Below, one piece after another: positions 1-9,878 of a DNA stretch of 64,000 nt. The notes below the pieces were generated by a model, which was given only the letters and a program-made list of their open reading frames with translations, was not told the DNA's origin and did no database searches. Positions within the stretch are counted from its first letter, which is position 1. Each line of letters begins with the position of its first letter. Where the stretch lies: the NCBI GenBank assembly GCA_018257865.1, contig JAEUBA010000003.1, forward strand, positions 434,001 through 498,000, read 5' to 3'. A program made the translations under genes and the position numbers. Source of the DNA: Stereocaulon alpinum (Eukaryota > Ascomycota > Lecanoromycetes > Lecanorales > Stereocaulaceae).

Positions 1-250
1 GTGCAGCCACTTGTAGGAGTACGAAGCGCTTGTGTGAATGATTGGGAGCCTTTGTTATTATCAAGTGCGGCTCCTGATTTTCGAGTTGCCATGACATAGT
101 CCGGCATAGGGGTCCGGCTCAGTGACTTTTTATTAAGATTGCCTTCTTCTGTTATGAATGTTACCTTTCTTGTGGCTACCATCTGCTTTGGTAGCTGCAT
201 GTATTCAGAAGAACCCATGACAAGATGAAGCGAATGCACTACAAAGGAAC
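1..250. other. No gene seen at window start
   Basis: There is no convincing reading frame on either strand. The stretch lies 3' of the minus-strand gene that ends at 251 and probably holds its 3' untranslated region. Confidence 0.4.
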
Positions 251-1115
251 TCAGCACGCACGTTTGCAGGATGACATATGTGTTTGGTGGCCCTTCTCTT
301 CTCTTCCTTTCTTCAAGACATCGCGGCCTCTATCCCCCATTTGCGTGTTGTAAGTACGAGGACTACGATATCTTGTTGAGCTGTCGTTCGTTTCAACATT
401 TTCAGCCCTGGGATCTGTTTCAATGTCGTTACTCATTTGACCTATCCACGCCCCCAACTGCCCAGGGTCGCTTGGTGCATTCTTGAAATCTATGTCCGGG
501 TTTTCAGTTGGGAGGTTGTACTGGTCAGCGCAACTTTGGGGATACGCGGCGGTACCATTTACGACATCTTTGTCCAAGGGGCTGGCTGGATTGACCTGGT
601 TTTGGGCAAGCATACCACCATCGATAGAACTTTGTGACGAGAGCCTGGAGTCGTTAATAGAGCCATGGGTGATTGTAAGTGCGACTCCATTAGCAGCTTT
701 AACACTGTACTCTTCTGACATTACTTCCGATTCTGCCTCTTGCTGCTTATGCTTTCTGGCCATCTCGTCAATTATTCTGCTCAGCATAGCAGACCCAGGG
801 CCTGGATCTCGACGCTTGCGTTTCTGAGCTTCTGGCTTAGCAGAAGGTTTCCCAACCCGGTTCTTGTTCAACAGGGGAGCCATGATCTGATGTTTCACGT
901 TTGATGGGCACAGGATGTGTGTGTTTTCTTGTCGGTTTAGACAGAAAACAACACGCTCAGATCAGTTGGTGAAAATTAATGTGTGTTGATGCCTTACCTA
1001 CCGAGCCTTCTTGGCTAGTGCGCATTGAGGCAAGTCGTTCATGAATGGTTTTGAGCCCTTTAACGGTGGCTTGACTGCGAATTATTGACCTCTCTCGTAC
1101 TAGAAGGTCATATGC
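251..1115 (-). CDS. Hypothetical protein, at least two exons, 5' end unresolved
   Basis: The 3' exon (251-886) encodes about 210 residues from MAPLLNKNR. It has a basic cluster (KRKRRD) that could be a nuclear localisation signal, a short charged helix (IIDEMARKHKQQEAE) and a long Ser/Asn-rich tail. An upstream exon at 1002-1115 joins it in frame: a donor GTAGGT at 1001 and an acceptor ending at 887 keep phase 0. That exon encodes a charged helical stretch (YDLLVRERSIIRSQ, then LKTIHERLASMRTSQ). Further open sequence on this strand up to about 1340 suggests more 5' exons, but I could not join them. No family was recognised. If the gene starts at the ATG at 883, the 1002-1115 exon would be 5' leader instead. 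Confidence 0.5.
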
Positions 1116-1505
1116 CTACAGTGGATGTTCTGCAGATATTCCAGCGGAGGACGTGGATGTGTCATGTCGAGGATGTCCTGGTGAAGAGAGAATGGGACCG
1201 TGGGATTGCTACCAAGCGAGGCTAGCCCATGTTCGGTCACTTTGAGGTATTTGAAGGCTATTCCCAGGTACTCTTGTTCAGAGACTCCGTCCTTGAAGCC
1301 TTCAGGATGGCGCGTCCAGTCTCTTCATCAAACCTGAAAGCTCAGAAAATATAAGATATATTTATTGTGTCAAGAAGCGTGCAGGCGAGGCAGGTAGCTC
1401 AAGAGGAGGATCGACAAACTATTCACAGGACCGGAGAATCTTTGCTCCGGGCCGCAATTGAGTTGACAGCTTTCAGAATAATTACCATCCTCCTCAACAG
1501 ACACC
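1116..1505. other. Divergent gap with possible extra 5' exons of the minus-strand gene
   Basis: On the minus strand about 1120-1290 is open in one frame (encoding for example EQEYLGIAFKYLKVTEHG). A good polypyrimidine acceptor (gagctttcag) lies near 1336. The frame that follows that acceptor differs from the long open one, so the exon structure is unclear. The right-hand part should contain the Swp1 promoter. Confidence 0.3.
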
Positions 1506-2476
1506 ATGCGACTCCAATTACTATCTTCTCTGGTGGTCCTGTGTACTGCAACACTGGGTAGCGCAGCTTCTTCATGGGTTTTTGATGATGCTACCATTTC
1601 AGTGCAAGGCAAGGGTACTGGAGTAGGAGGGGGTCTGAAGGAGAAGTAGGCTTCATTCGCACGTAGGACATGCTCTTAAGCTGACATTCTCACTATACAG
1701 ATTAAAGATTGGAAAGCCTTTGTCGCAAGCTGTGTCATTGGGAGCCTCTGATAACCTCAAAATCCTACTTACAACTAAAGAGGACGGTAAAGCCAAACGA
1801 CCTCATCAAGCATTCCTCCACCTCATAGACTCAAAGACCAACTTGGAAACATCGTTTGCTTTTCAAGTAAAAGAGAATGGAAAGGGCAAGGTGGAATTGG
1901 TACGTTTCAAGAAGCCGAAGCAAGGTCGTCAAAGCTGACACTGGTCAGGCGCAGAAGGATATCCCTTTACAATTGCTGGCCTCGTCGCAACCCCTCGAAG
2001 CCTCCCTGATCATCGCATCATTCGGCTCCTCAACGCCATACAAGGGCAAGGCTTTCGAATTGACCTTCAAGCTCGACACAACCTCCCCACAACCACCAAA
2101 GGAAATGCCATTGCGCTATGGGAAGCTCCCTGAGATTCATCACATCTTCAAATCCGATCCCAAGAGCCCACCGAAGCTTATTACACTGATATTTGTTGCG
2201 GCTGTTGTCATGACATTGCCGATGTTGCTGGTTGTATGGCTTTCCCTGGGCGCGAACCTCAACCATCTGCCCAAGGCTTTCAGCAACTCGCCAATCCCGC
2301 ATGCCTTGTTCTTCGTTTCGATCATCGCTATGGAGGGTATATTTTTCATGTATTACACATCCTGGAATCTGTTCCAGACTTTACCAGGAGCTGCGGGTAT
2401 CGGTTTGGTTACATTCCTGAGTGGGAGTCGGGCATTACGGGAAGTTCAAGAACGGAGGCTGGCAGGCTTCAGATGA
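1506..2476 (+). CDS. swp1: Oligosaccharyltransferase delta subunit, Swp1/ribophorin II family
   Basis: A membrane subunit of the ER oligosaccharyltransferase complex, which transfers the lipid-linked glycan to Asn during N-glycosylation. There are three exons, 1506-1645, 1701-1899 and 1949-2476, with phases that fit and 288 residues in total, the usual size for fungal Swp1. The N-terminus is a cleavable-type signal (LLSSLVVLCTATLGSAASS). The lumenal part contains the typical LLASSQPLEASLIIASFGSS region. The C-terminal third has three hydrophobic helices (starting LITLIFVAAVVMTLPM, HALFFVSIIAMEGIFF and LPGAAGIGLVTFLSG) and ends in a short basic cytosolic tail. The start was chosen as the first ATG before the signal peptide. 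The family call is by recognition of this layout and these motifs. Confidence 0.85.
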
Positions 2477-3008
2477 ACAGCAGTCGGAGAACAAGATCAA
2501 ATTTGGGACTCAGACCAGGCAAAACGGGCTCGATGGCGTTGTATACTAGGAGAGACTGAGGCGTTACTAGAGGCGATGACGCATTGCTCTATCTTTTCTA
2601 CTACCGTCGAGATGGAGCTAGTAAATCGCCGCTATTTAACAATACCCAACTGATGTGCTAACACTTCCATTCCCAGAGCTATCCTCCGCTTCGCCATCGT
2701 TCACTGCATCAGACGCCGAAATAGCGGAGCACCGTTCGGAGCCCTACCAAAAGATCAGCTAACCCCTAATGGAGAGAATGGCACATTGCATCATTTCTCA
2801 TACTCGTGATCGGATTGACGAGCGAGGAAAACCCCTATGAATGTTTAGCAGTTGCTCGATTTCTAAAGGACTTGGGCCATGTTGACATTCTGATTCCTGT
2901 TTTGGCTTTGGCATGCTATGATCGAATCGTGCTCTCAACTCCGAGAGTACGTCTCGCCTGTCACGAAGCTCAGTCCTGGGATGCGAAACGTAGCCAGACC
3001 GTGAGCAT
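2477..3008. other. Intergenic, nothing convincing
   Basis: Opposing ORFs of 83 and 102 codons (around 2798-3114) overlap one another and resemble no family. The left part should hold the swp1 3' end. Confidence 0.4.
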
Positions 3009-3578
3009 CTACCTGCGCTTTGCCTGCCCCTCTTCGAGTGCCAGGACATTCAGGTCTTTTTCATTCAAATTCGAGCCTGCGTGCATGCTGTCCTGCGGAG
3101 ACATTGTAATATGATTTGCGTTTTGCAATCCGAGGTAGTTTCGAAGTAATCTTCCTTCCAGATTATGATAACTTTGGCTGCTGCCTAGCTTTCCTGGCCG
3201 ACCACGCGGCCATTCCATCATGGCCCAGTAGGCATCAAACTTACTCTATTATGAATGTACTCAGAATCTATAACAGCTGTGATTTGGTGATTTAGACGAG
3301 CTACTACTTACTCGCGTAGGCTCCCATTTTTCAGAAACATAATTCCCCAAGATACAGATGCCAAGCTAATCAGCTGACCTGATGGCTTACATATAACTTT
3401 CTCCGCGACCAATGCCTAACCAATTACCACAGTGGTCCACCCAAGTTCTCCTGTCCCTCACGTTTCCAATCTTGACATCAGACGTTCCTGCAACATTGCT
3501 GTCTCGAACCGCGCCGCACGTTAAGCGACGTGTTTTAAAGTTGTGGGAGCCGCATCCATGGACCAACAGAAATCCCAT
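3009..3578 (-). CDS. Possible small three-exon gene of unknown function
   Basis: Three minus-strand blocks join in phase 0. They are 3462-3578 (ATG at 3578, 39 codons), 3312-3365 (18 codons, ending SEKWEPTR) and 3009-3239 (FDAYWAMMEWPRGRPGK and onward to a stop). The donor after the middle block is a consensus GTAAGT, and its acceptor gctgattag has a branch-like CTGAT. The predicted protein is about 133 aa. The middle and last blocks look protein-like (Trp- and Tyr-containing, no low complexity). The first block joins through a weak GTGAGG donor and is the least certain. No family was recognised. It could be a decayed gene. Confidence 0.35.
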
Positions 3579-3871
3579 GTCTTAGAAAAGGACGAATCCT
3601 TCGAGTTGGCTATCTACGTTTCAACATCTACGGGAGGAATGTGGTTTCATGGCGGTGCTTGAGACAAATATGATGCTCAGGGTGATTGGCATTGCCGTTG
3701 GCTCACATAGCCACATCCTTCTACTTCATGCGTCCACGTTGACCTCTCCAGTATCCTTCTACTCATCTTTGATCTCTTTCTCTTCTTGTCTTTTTTACTT
3801 GTTCGTCTCAATGTAAATTTCCTCTTGCTTTCCTTGGTCAACCGATCTTCTTTCCCTTCCCCACATTCAAT

Positions 3872-4869
3872 ATGCCAGATTTCAACGAGACCGGTAAGTT
3901 TGGATTCCATTTCAGGCCAAATTTCCACAAGACTGATCAACCGAATAGCCGTGAACCAGTCGTTTCCTCTTAGGAACTCACCTCGTCCAAGGGACCGAAG
4001 TCATGAACGATTGCCCCATGATTCCATCGAGCAAGTCTACGTTCGCCGTCGACGAACCCAGCGCGATGGCCACTCGCTATCACCCCCACTTGAGAAAGGC
4101 CTTCCTCGACTAGCCGCTCGGTCTCACCGTTCAGGCAGCCGTGGCAGCTCTCCACGTGGTGTTCATCACTCCTCACCACCTCTACCGGAGAAAGGCCTTC
4201 CTCGGCTGGCCGCAAGGTCTCACCACTCGGACAGCTCTGGGCGTTCTCCGCGCTCACAGTCTCAGCGTTCAGACAGTTGCAGCAGCTCTCCACTTCACGT
4301 CAGGTTTGATGGAGGAGGTATATCGAAAGCTCCGGCTTGACTGCGTTGACCTTATACTGACCCTGCTAGGACGGTACGACAGCAGCGATTCCGAAGATGA
4401 CCGCCACGAACGCCGCATCGTCCGCCGCCACAAAGCAGACCGCCGCGACCTCCACATGATCCCCTACCCCTCTGACCTCCACCTCAAACCCTACGGAGCC
4501 GGCTCCCGCCGCGATGACCGCCACGACTACAGTTACGACTATTCCAGCTCCAGCTCCAGCGACTCTGACCTCTCTGTCGACGAAGCCTACAAGCAAGAGC
4601 GGAAGATGCGTAATAAGAAGCTGCTTACTATCGGGCTAGCATGCATCACTACCATCGCGGCTGGGAACAACATCATACAATCTACGGCGGCACATCATGC
4701 GCGGCAAAAGTTGATTGAAGAGGGTGAGATGAGTATGGGTGAGTCGATGAAGTTAAGGCGGAGGGCGCTTATGTTGGATTTGATTGGGGTTGGGGTTGCG
4801 GCTGTGGGGCTCAACAATGCTAGGAATGGGTGGAAGAGGGTTGATGGTTTGGGTAAGGCTAAAGTGTAA
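3872..4869 (+). CDS. Ser/Arg-rich protein with two C-terminal hydrophobic segments, unknown function
   Basis: Three exons (3872-3893, 3949-4317, 4370-4869) give 296 residues. Both introns (55 and 52 nt) have CTGAT/CTGAC branch-like sequences. The N-terminal half is disordered and rich in Arg, Ser and Pro. It contains a tandem duplication: SPPLEKGLPRLAARSHRS (about 52-69) recurs as SPPLPEKGLPRLAARSHHS (about 83-101). The middle has an acidic and Ser-rich run (YSYDYSSSSSSDSDLS). The C-terminal quarter has two hydrophobic stretches (LLTIGLACITTIAAG and LMLDLIGVGVAAVGL) around a basic linker, so a hairpin membrane anchor is likely. Fungal proteins of this build are common and uncharacterised, and I assign no function. 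Confidence 0.7.
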
Positions 4870-5123
4870 GCGTTTACGGATTCCTTGACAACATTATATA
4901 TGTCGTTCAATGTGTTAGGAGTTGTATCTATGGATTCGTTACTGCTTTTGTAGAAATGAAAAAGCAAATTGTTCCTGCCAATCTGACCAATCTTTTCACC
5001 CATCACATTCTGTTTGTGAGCTCCAGTGGTGGTGTTTGATATCCCCTGTGACCACGAACACGGTATGCGCTTGGCTCCCAGCTCACCACATGCTTGGACG
5101 GTCCTGATCTGTCACTGTATCAA

Positions 5124-6439
5124 TTAGCGAGGAGGCTGAGCTGCCTGATTTACATTGCCCAAGAATACAACCAAGACCGCACAATAACTGGCGACAGGTC
5201 AGTATTTACTTCTCGTGCTTGATTGAAACCATGATCTAAAGGTAGGCGGACTCGCTACGTCGGCCGGAAAAGAAATTGTACTCACCCAGCAGATGCAGCC
5301 AGGAGTTCGTGACGTTGAGCTTTTGTGAACGTCGAAAGGACTGCAGCGAAGATCAACGTTGGAACAATGATGATACCAACAACTTGTGTGTTATTTGCTA
5401 TGGTTCCCTTGTTCGCGAGTCTGTATAATATCCAGATGGGTACCATAAGGAGGATCAAGACTATGATGGTAATGATCATGGTCGTGCATTTGGATATGCG
5501 GCCTCGGTCGTAGTAATGGATGTCCTCGTCACGAGTCTTCTCTCGAGATTCCTTTTGCAGGGTTAGAGGGGAAAAAATTAAATGCGTGGGAGCAGGAATA
5601 ACCATTGTCACAAAGAAAAACTGTAGTGTGATGTTAGAGTTCGGAGAAGCCAAGCAGTATTGACATAACTGACCGTCAGAAGCCTACACCGGCATTTCTT
5701 CAATATCGATTCTATACAACTGTCAAGCCAAGCGTAATCCCTTCCGGGCCTTAAGCTAACCAGGTCGGCTTTCTCATAGATGAATGCACTTTCTTCTTCA
5801 TAGAGTTGACCGCCATCATTCTCCATGAAACTAAGCACACTTTCGTGATCGCGATTGGAGGGCGGATTCAATGCTTTGAGCTCTCGGGCCTTCAAGAGGA
5901 GTTCGGCTATTGCATGGTAAGTCTGAGCGGACATGAATCCAAAGAAGATTGATGCTCGGCCGGACATGAAGGATTGGAGCTGTGAAATGGGGATGTAGAA
6001 GGGTAAGCTATGATAAGCTGTTTTACCGAACCACTCGGTACTGCAGTAGCACTCACCATACTCAAGAGCTTTCTTTTCCAGCCTCTCCATAAGCTGTGGA
6101 CGTGTTTCCCCACGCCAGGCCTTTGGAACACCATCCCGGTCAACGTCGAGAGCACGAGACATGAGGAATTGTCCATTCTGCTGTGCCTCGTCCATCTTGT
6201 CCATGCCATATAAAGTGGCTTCAATCCTACTAACTTCGTCCTGCTTGTTAAGGAGGAGCCGTGAGAACACAGTCCCAAATCTTCGATATAACATGAATGC
6301 GTCATCGCTGTCGAGGAAGCATGAGAGCTTTGGAAAGCCAGTCGGGAAATCCTCAACTGTAGAGTCAGTGAAATTTACGCTGATCTTCAAAATCTTGCAA
6401 GCGTACGTTTTCGTATCTTTATCTTACCCAAGTGTCCAT
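5124..6439 (-). CDS. DUF6594 family membrane protein
   Basis: Exons on the minus strand are 6428-6439, 5674-6384, 5286-5620 and 5124-5187, about 373 residues. A further optional 39-nt in-frame intron (GTGAGT...AACAG near 6017-6056) would shorten the protein by 13 residues. The N-terminal domain has the family signature: EDFPTGFPKLSCFLDSDDAF, then FGTVFSRLLLNKQDEVSRIE, and later ISQLQSFM and FIYEKADLVSL. Three C-terminal membrane helices follow (IITIIVLILLMVPIWILY, VVGIIIVPTLIFAAVL and YCAVLVVFLGNV), the usual DUF6594 end. The short first exon (MDTW) and its 43-nt intron are the weakest part of the model. The family is widespread in filamentous ascomycetes, often in many copies, and has no established function. 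Confidence 0.75.
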
Positions 6440-6900
6440 GTCTTGGTGTCCAGGTCCAGAGCCGAGATATGGATGCTGAAGAAAGCCTGCTAATGACTGA
6501 CAACTCTCAGAAGTGAACAAAAACTATCGGAAATCAAGGCATACTGCTCGCATGACCCTTGGAACTTGCTATCGTCTTTCTGTCTGTAAAAGTACTGTCT
6601 GTTGGTGTTTGCATAACAGGTTCATTGACGGCGGCAGTGTACACTCCCTCCCCTTTTTCCAATTGACTTCCAACATCGGGTGCCATTGGGACTTTGAGGG
6701 TTTGCAATCCTTTGATTGACTACGGAACATGACAGTTTCTAGCTACTAAATCATAGACCAAGCATATGAGTAGACTTTTATGCTTCCAATCTCCCTAGCC
6801 TCGTTGCTTGCTGCACGCCCCGTCAGAGTACAGTCAGGCTTGGTGGTTACATTGCAGCAGATAGATACGCTTAGATGAACGCAACAAACGTGCCCCGCAT
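6440..6900. other. Intergenic, nothing convincing
   Basis: Only short unrelated ORFs are seen. The left end should hold the promoter of the DUF6594 gene and the right end the 3' region of the small gene that stops at 6901. Confidence 0.4.
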
Positions 6901-7288
6901 TCATCCCAGCTTGACCTCTGGAACCTCCTCATTGATTTGGTTCCCGTTATAATCGTTCAGGATGTAGAACCACCTATGGTCGGCATTGTCGTACCTGGCT
7001 GTGACAACCGTAACCTCAAATTCGAAAATGCCTTGTTGGTTCTTCATCATCAATGTCTTGCCGTTTACCCACTTTCGGGCGCGCTGCGAGCTTGTGTTAG
7101 GTTCAATTCACCCGAGACTAGAAGAAAATTGGGCATAGTCTTACTTGCTGAGGGATTGAAGCTTTTCTCCTATCAACATCAGCTCGCTCCGTGGGCGTAA
7201 ACGGGTCTTGCTGCGCCACAATCAGTCAGTCCACTTGCACATGTGTGAGCGGCTAGGTCAGCACTCTCACAGAGCCTTGTTCAGTCAT
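6901..7288 (-). CDS. Small three-exon protein of 88 aa, unknown family
   Basis: Reading the minus strand, ATG at 7288 opens a six-codon exon (7271-7288, MTEQGS). Then come a 60-nt intron with GTGAGA donor, a 22-codon exon (7145-7210, including DPFTPTERADVDRRK), a 61-nt intron with GTAAGA donor and a 60-codon exon (6901-7083) ending in TGA. All junctions are phase 0. The last exon encodes WVNGKTLMMKNQQGIFEFEV, RYDNADHRWFYILNDYNG and a closing EEVPEVKLG. The alternating hydrophobic and aromatic pattern looks like a small beta-rich domain. An in-frame TAG just upstream of the ATG supports the start. There is no signal peptide or membrane segment. I do not recognise the family. Confidence 0.6.
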
Positions 7289-8364
7289 TTTGGGCTATTG
7301 ACTTCTTCGACAACCTTATGGTGACAAATAATTGATACGGCCTCAAAGCTTTGCTCTGCGCCGTTCGACCTGGGAGATACATTTTCGAATTTAAGGCAGA
7401 AATAGGCGGACCTCGTTGATTCGGGCATTTTGCGGCTCTGCCGATTTCTCATCAGGTGGGATGCCTGCAGAAAAAGAAAACGTATTGGGCCCTTAGACCC
7501 TGGGGTTCTCCTATATCTTACCCGCAGGGCACGAACAAGATGTGCCAATGACTGCAATTTAGTTCATGTGACTGACCGTCTTGTCTGTAATGAGACGCTG
7601 GTCGCCAGAACCATGCCGGCGGGTCCAATCGATTGTGTCCTTCATGCTTGCGGAGAAACAATTAATGGTGTAGGGCAATTGGCAATGATAGGCGAGCTTC
7701 GATCGTTCCAATAGTGTATGCGGACTCCGCATGATGGCGCCCGATCGATCCGGTCATGTAGCTGAATGTGTGTAATTCATGTATTAACCATACCTAGCCT
7801 AGAAGACTAGGCTAATATCCGGCCAACTCACAGCTGCGTAGGCTGGGCTCTTCAGCTTGGAGCTTGACAATATCTAGTGCTTGAGGCTATGTGCTTACAT
7901 AGTGCAGTTGTGCCCTCCCCACTCCCCATTCTCGCAGTAAAGGTTAGGCATTGAGCCGTCTAGCCGTATCCCCTCGAAAAGCGAGCCTGCTTTCGCACAG
8001 GACTGACCGCCATTAGATTTCCTATCAGGCTGAGTCTGACTTGAGATGGAGCTCAGCTGAAGGCTTTGTGTGATGGGCTGCGCAGGCGGATAGGGGTGGG
8101 GCTGAATACACTTCGTCAAATATTCCGACATAGCCTTGTTTGGCGCAAAGGATCCACATACAAAGGAAGGGCCGTGTGCGGACGTGATAAAGATTTATAA
8201 TGGCCACTCTCGGCCTTCTCCTTCATGTTGACATCCCTCTTATCACCACCAAACAATGTGAACTCTTATCAAGAACCTCACCGTCAATAGCATGGTATTG
8301 CTAGCCGCTGACGATTGACAATTGACCATTTGAGATAGCATGAGAAGTGCTATAAGCCAACAAC
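7289..8364. other. Gap with uncertain exon-like fragments
   Basis: On the minus strand 7385-7460 is open after an excellent acceptor (ctttttctgcag) and encodes IPPDEKSAEPQNARINE. A candidate upstream piece near 7580-7650 starts ATG-Lys-Asp-Thr. I could not assemble a full frame, so these may be 5' leader exons of the 6901-7288 gene or remnants. An ATG-started 78-codon frame lies at 7895-8131 on the minus strand. Confidence 0.3.
7895..8131 (-). CDS. Weak candidate small ORF, 78 codons
   Basis: The frame has an ATG start and a Pro/Gln-rich first half. Its Gly/Cys-containing end is NLYCENGEWGGHNCTM. There is no family match and no supporting intron. It may be a terminal exon, a remnant or chance. 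Confidence 0.2.
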   Translation of the reverse strand: MSEYLTKCIQPHPYPPAQPITQSLQLSSISSQTQPDRKSNGGQSCAKAGSLFEGIRLDGSMPNLYCENGEWGGHNCTM

Positions 8365-9878
8365 ATGGGACCGGACTCATCGCCGTCAATGTCGGAACAG
8401 GACGCTCCTACAGTCCACTCTCAACTCCAAGATGAGATCGACGACTCGGAATATCAAGTGTTATGGAACATCACCATGGACGAGGGAAAATACAACCAAC
8501 CTTCGACGTACAAAAAGGTCGAGGTCCTCCTCTTATGTTGGGCGCAGAACTCGAATGATTTAAAAACGGAAAGAGAGGTCAAGAAGCTAGAATCGATCCT
8601 CCAAACTAGGTTCAGATACGGAACACACATAGCACACTTGGATAACGATCTTGAACAAAAATTGCAGGTGCAACTCAATGCTAAAGTTGCTCACTTCGTT
8701 GGCGAACATGATGGAACCAACACCTTACTCATTGTTTACTACGCGGGACATGGTAGACCGGGGAAGTTCTATGGTGATCTTGAGATGTTTGGGTATGTTG
8801 ATGCCAGAGTGTTGCTGGCCTATGATGTGCTGACACTGGCAGCAAATGCTCCCCCAATGAAAGAAAAAAGCGCCTGGACACTATAGTGTGGAATAAAACA
8901 GAGAAACTTCTCGAGCCAGCTGAAGCAGACATCCTAGAGCTATTCGACTGGTGTGTCCATCCTGCTATACACGTCAGTGGTCTGCTGACACATGAATGAT
9001 AGCTGCCATGCCGGACAATTGGGGCTTAGAGGTCAACCCAGGTACTTCCGACGCCCCTGAGAGATCTCACCCATCTGACGAGACTTAGATTGTTCGAATT
9101 CCTAGCTGCAACTACACACGAAGCGTCCACAAGAGCTCCCGGAGAAGATTCGTTCACATCGGCTCTAATATATGCCCTGGAAAAGCTGGTTAAGGGGAGA
9201 CCTGATGGCCGTTTCACTACAGTCGAACTCCTCCAGACAATCACGAACGAGGCCCCAGGGTTTCCAAAAGATCAAACACCCGTTATCTCTGACCGACAAC
9301 ATAACGCTGAAGCTGGTCGTATTGTACTTCATCCTCTCCCGAAGGAAGGTTCAAGTACCCAAGTGACAGCAAAGGAAAGTGCGAACACTGATCCTGCAGA
9401 GCGACACACTGTGACACTACACCTAGACTTCAGCGACAAGCCATTGAAAGATAACATGAAGAAGCTGGGTACCGAATTGAACACGGTCTTCGAGCGCCAT
9501 TGCTTAGGGGTTAACCGGATTCGTTGGGGTGGTATTCAGTGCAAAAGAGCCACCCTTGTTCGTCACGCGAGGAGTTTTATTGCGAGCATAGAACGGCAGC
9601 GCAAGAGAAGAGAGCGAGCATTATCCAATGGCGATTTCTCTGAGGGTCTGCTAAGCCCTGTACCTCCGTTTACCCCAGCTTCCACCTATCGGTCCTCCCA
9701 TCCGTCTCCGCAGACGCCGCCACACATCCAAGAATTCGCTGCCACTGGGAAGATGGTAGTCGGAACGCATGGAGAAAGTTCTGAGTTCTTAAAGAGGACG
9801 TTAGAGACGGACGAAGAGACTGACGGTATGGTGCAGGATCGTCGCAAAAGGCCAAAGCTTTCCTTGAAGCAGGTGTGA
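8365..9878 (+). CDS. Caspase-like (peptidase C14 fold) protein
   Basis: Four exons (8365-8792, 8843-8950, 9003-9041, 9089-9878) give 454 residues. The N-terminal part carries both caspase dyad motifs: YYAGHG with His at about 129, and DCCHAG with Cys at about 180. The second motif is formed only after removal of the 8951-9002 intron, which fuses TTC GAC TG to C TGC CAT. Downstream blocks EFLAATTHE, APGEDSFTSALIYALEKL and ITNEAPGFPKDQTPVI are typical of uncharacterised fungal C14-domain proteins rather than of canonical metacaspases. The C-terminal region has a conserved-looking helical part and ends in a basic cluster (RRKRPKLSLKQV) resembling a nuclear localisation signal. Predicted role: cysteine peptidase or signalling protease, by inference. 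No NACHT or death-fold partner is adjacent. Confidence 0.8.

Noticed and set aside
8793..9088. Apparent truncation of the caspase-like protein at a TAG (8884)
   Set aside because: Three introns rejoin all frames and recreate the DCCHAG motif.
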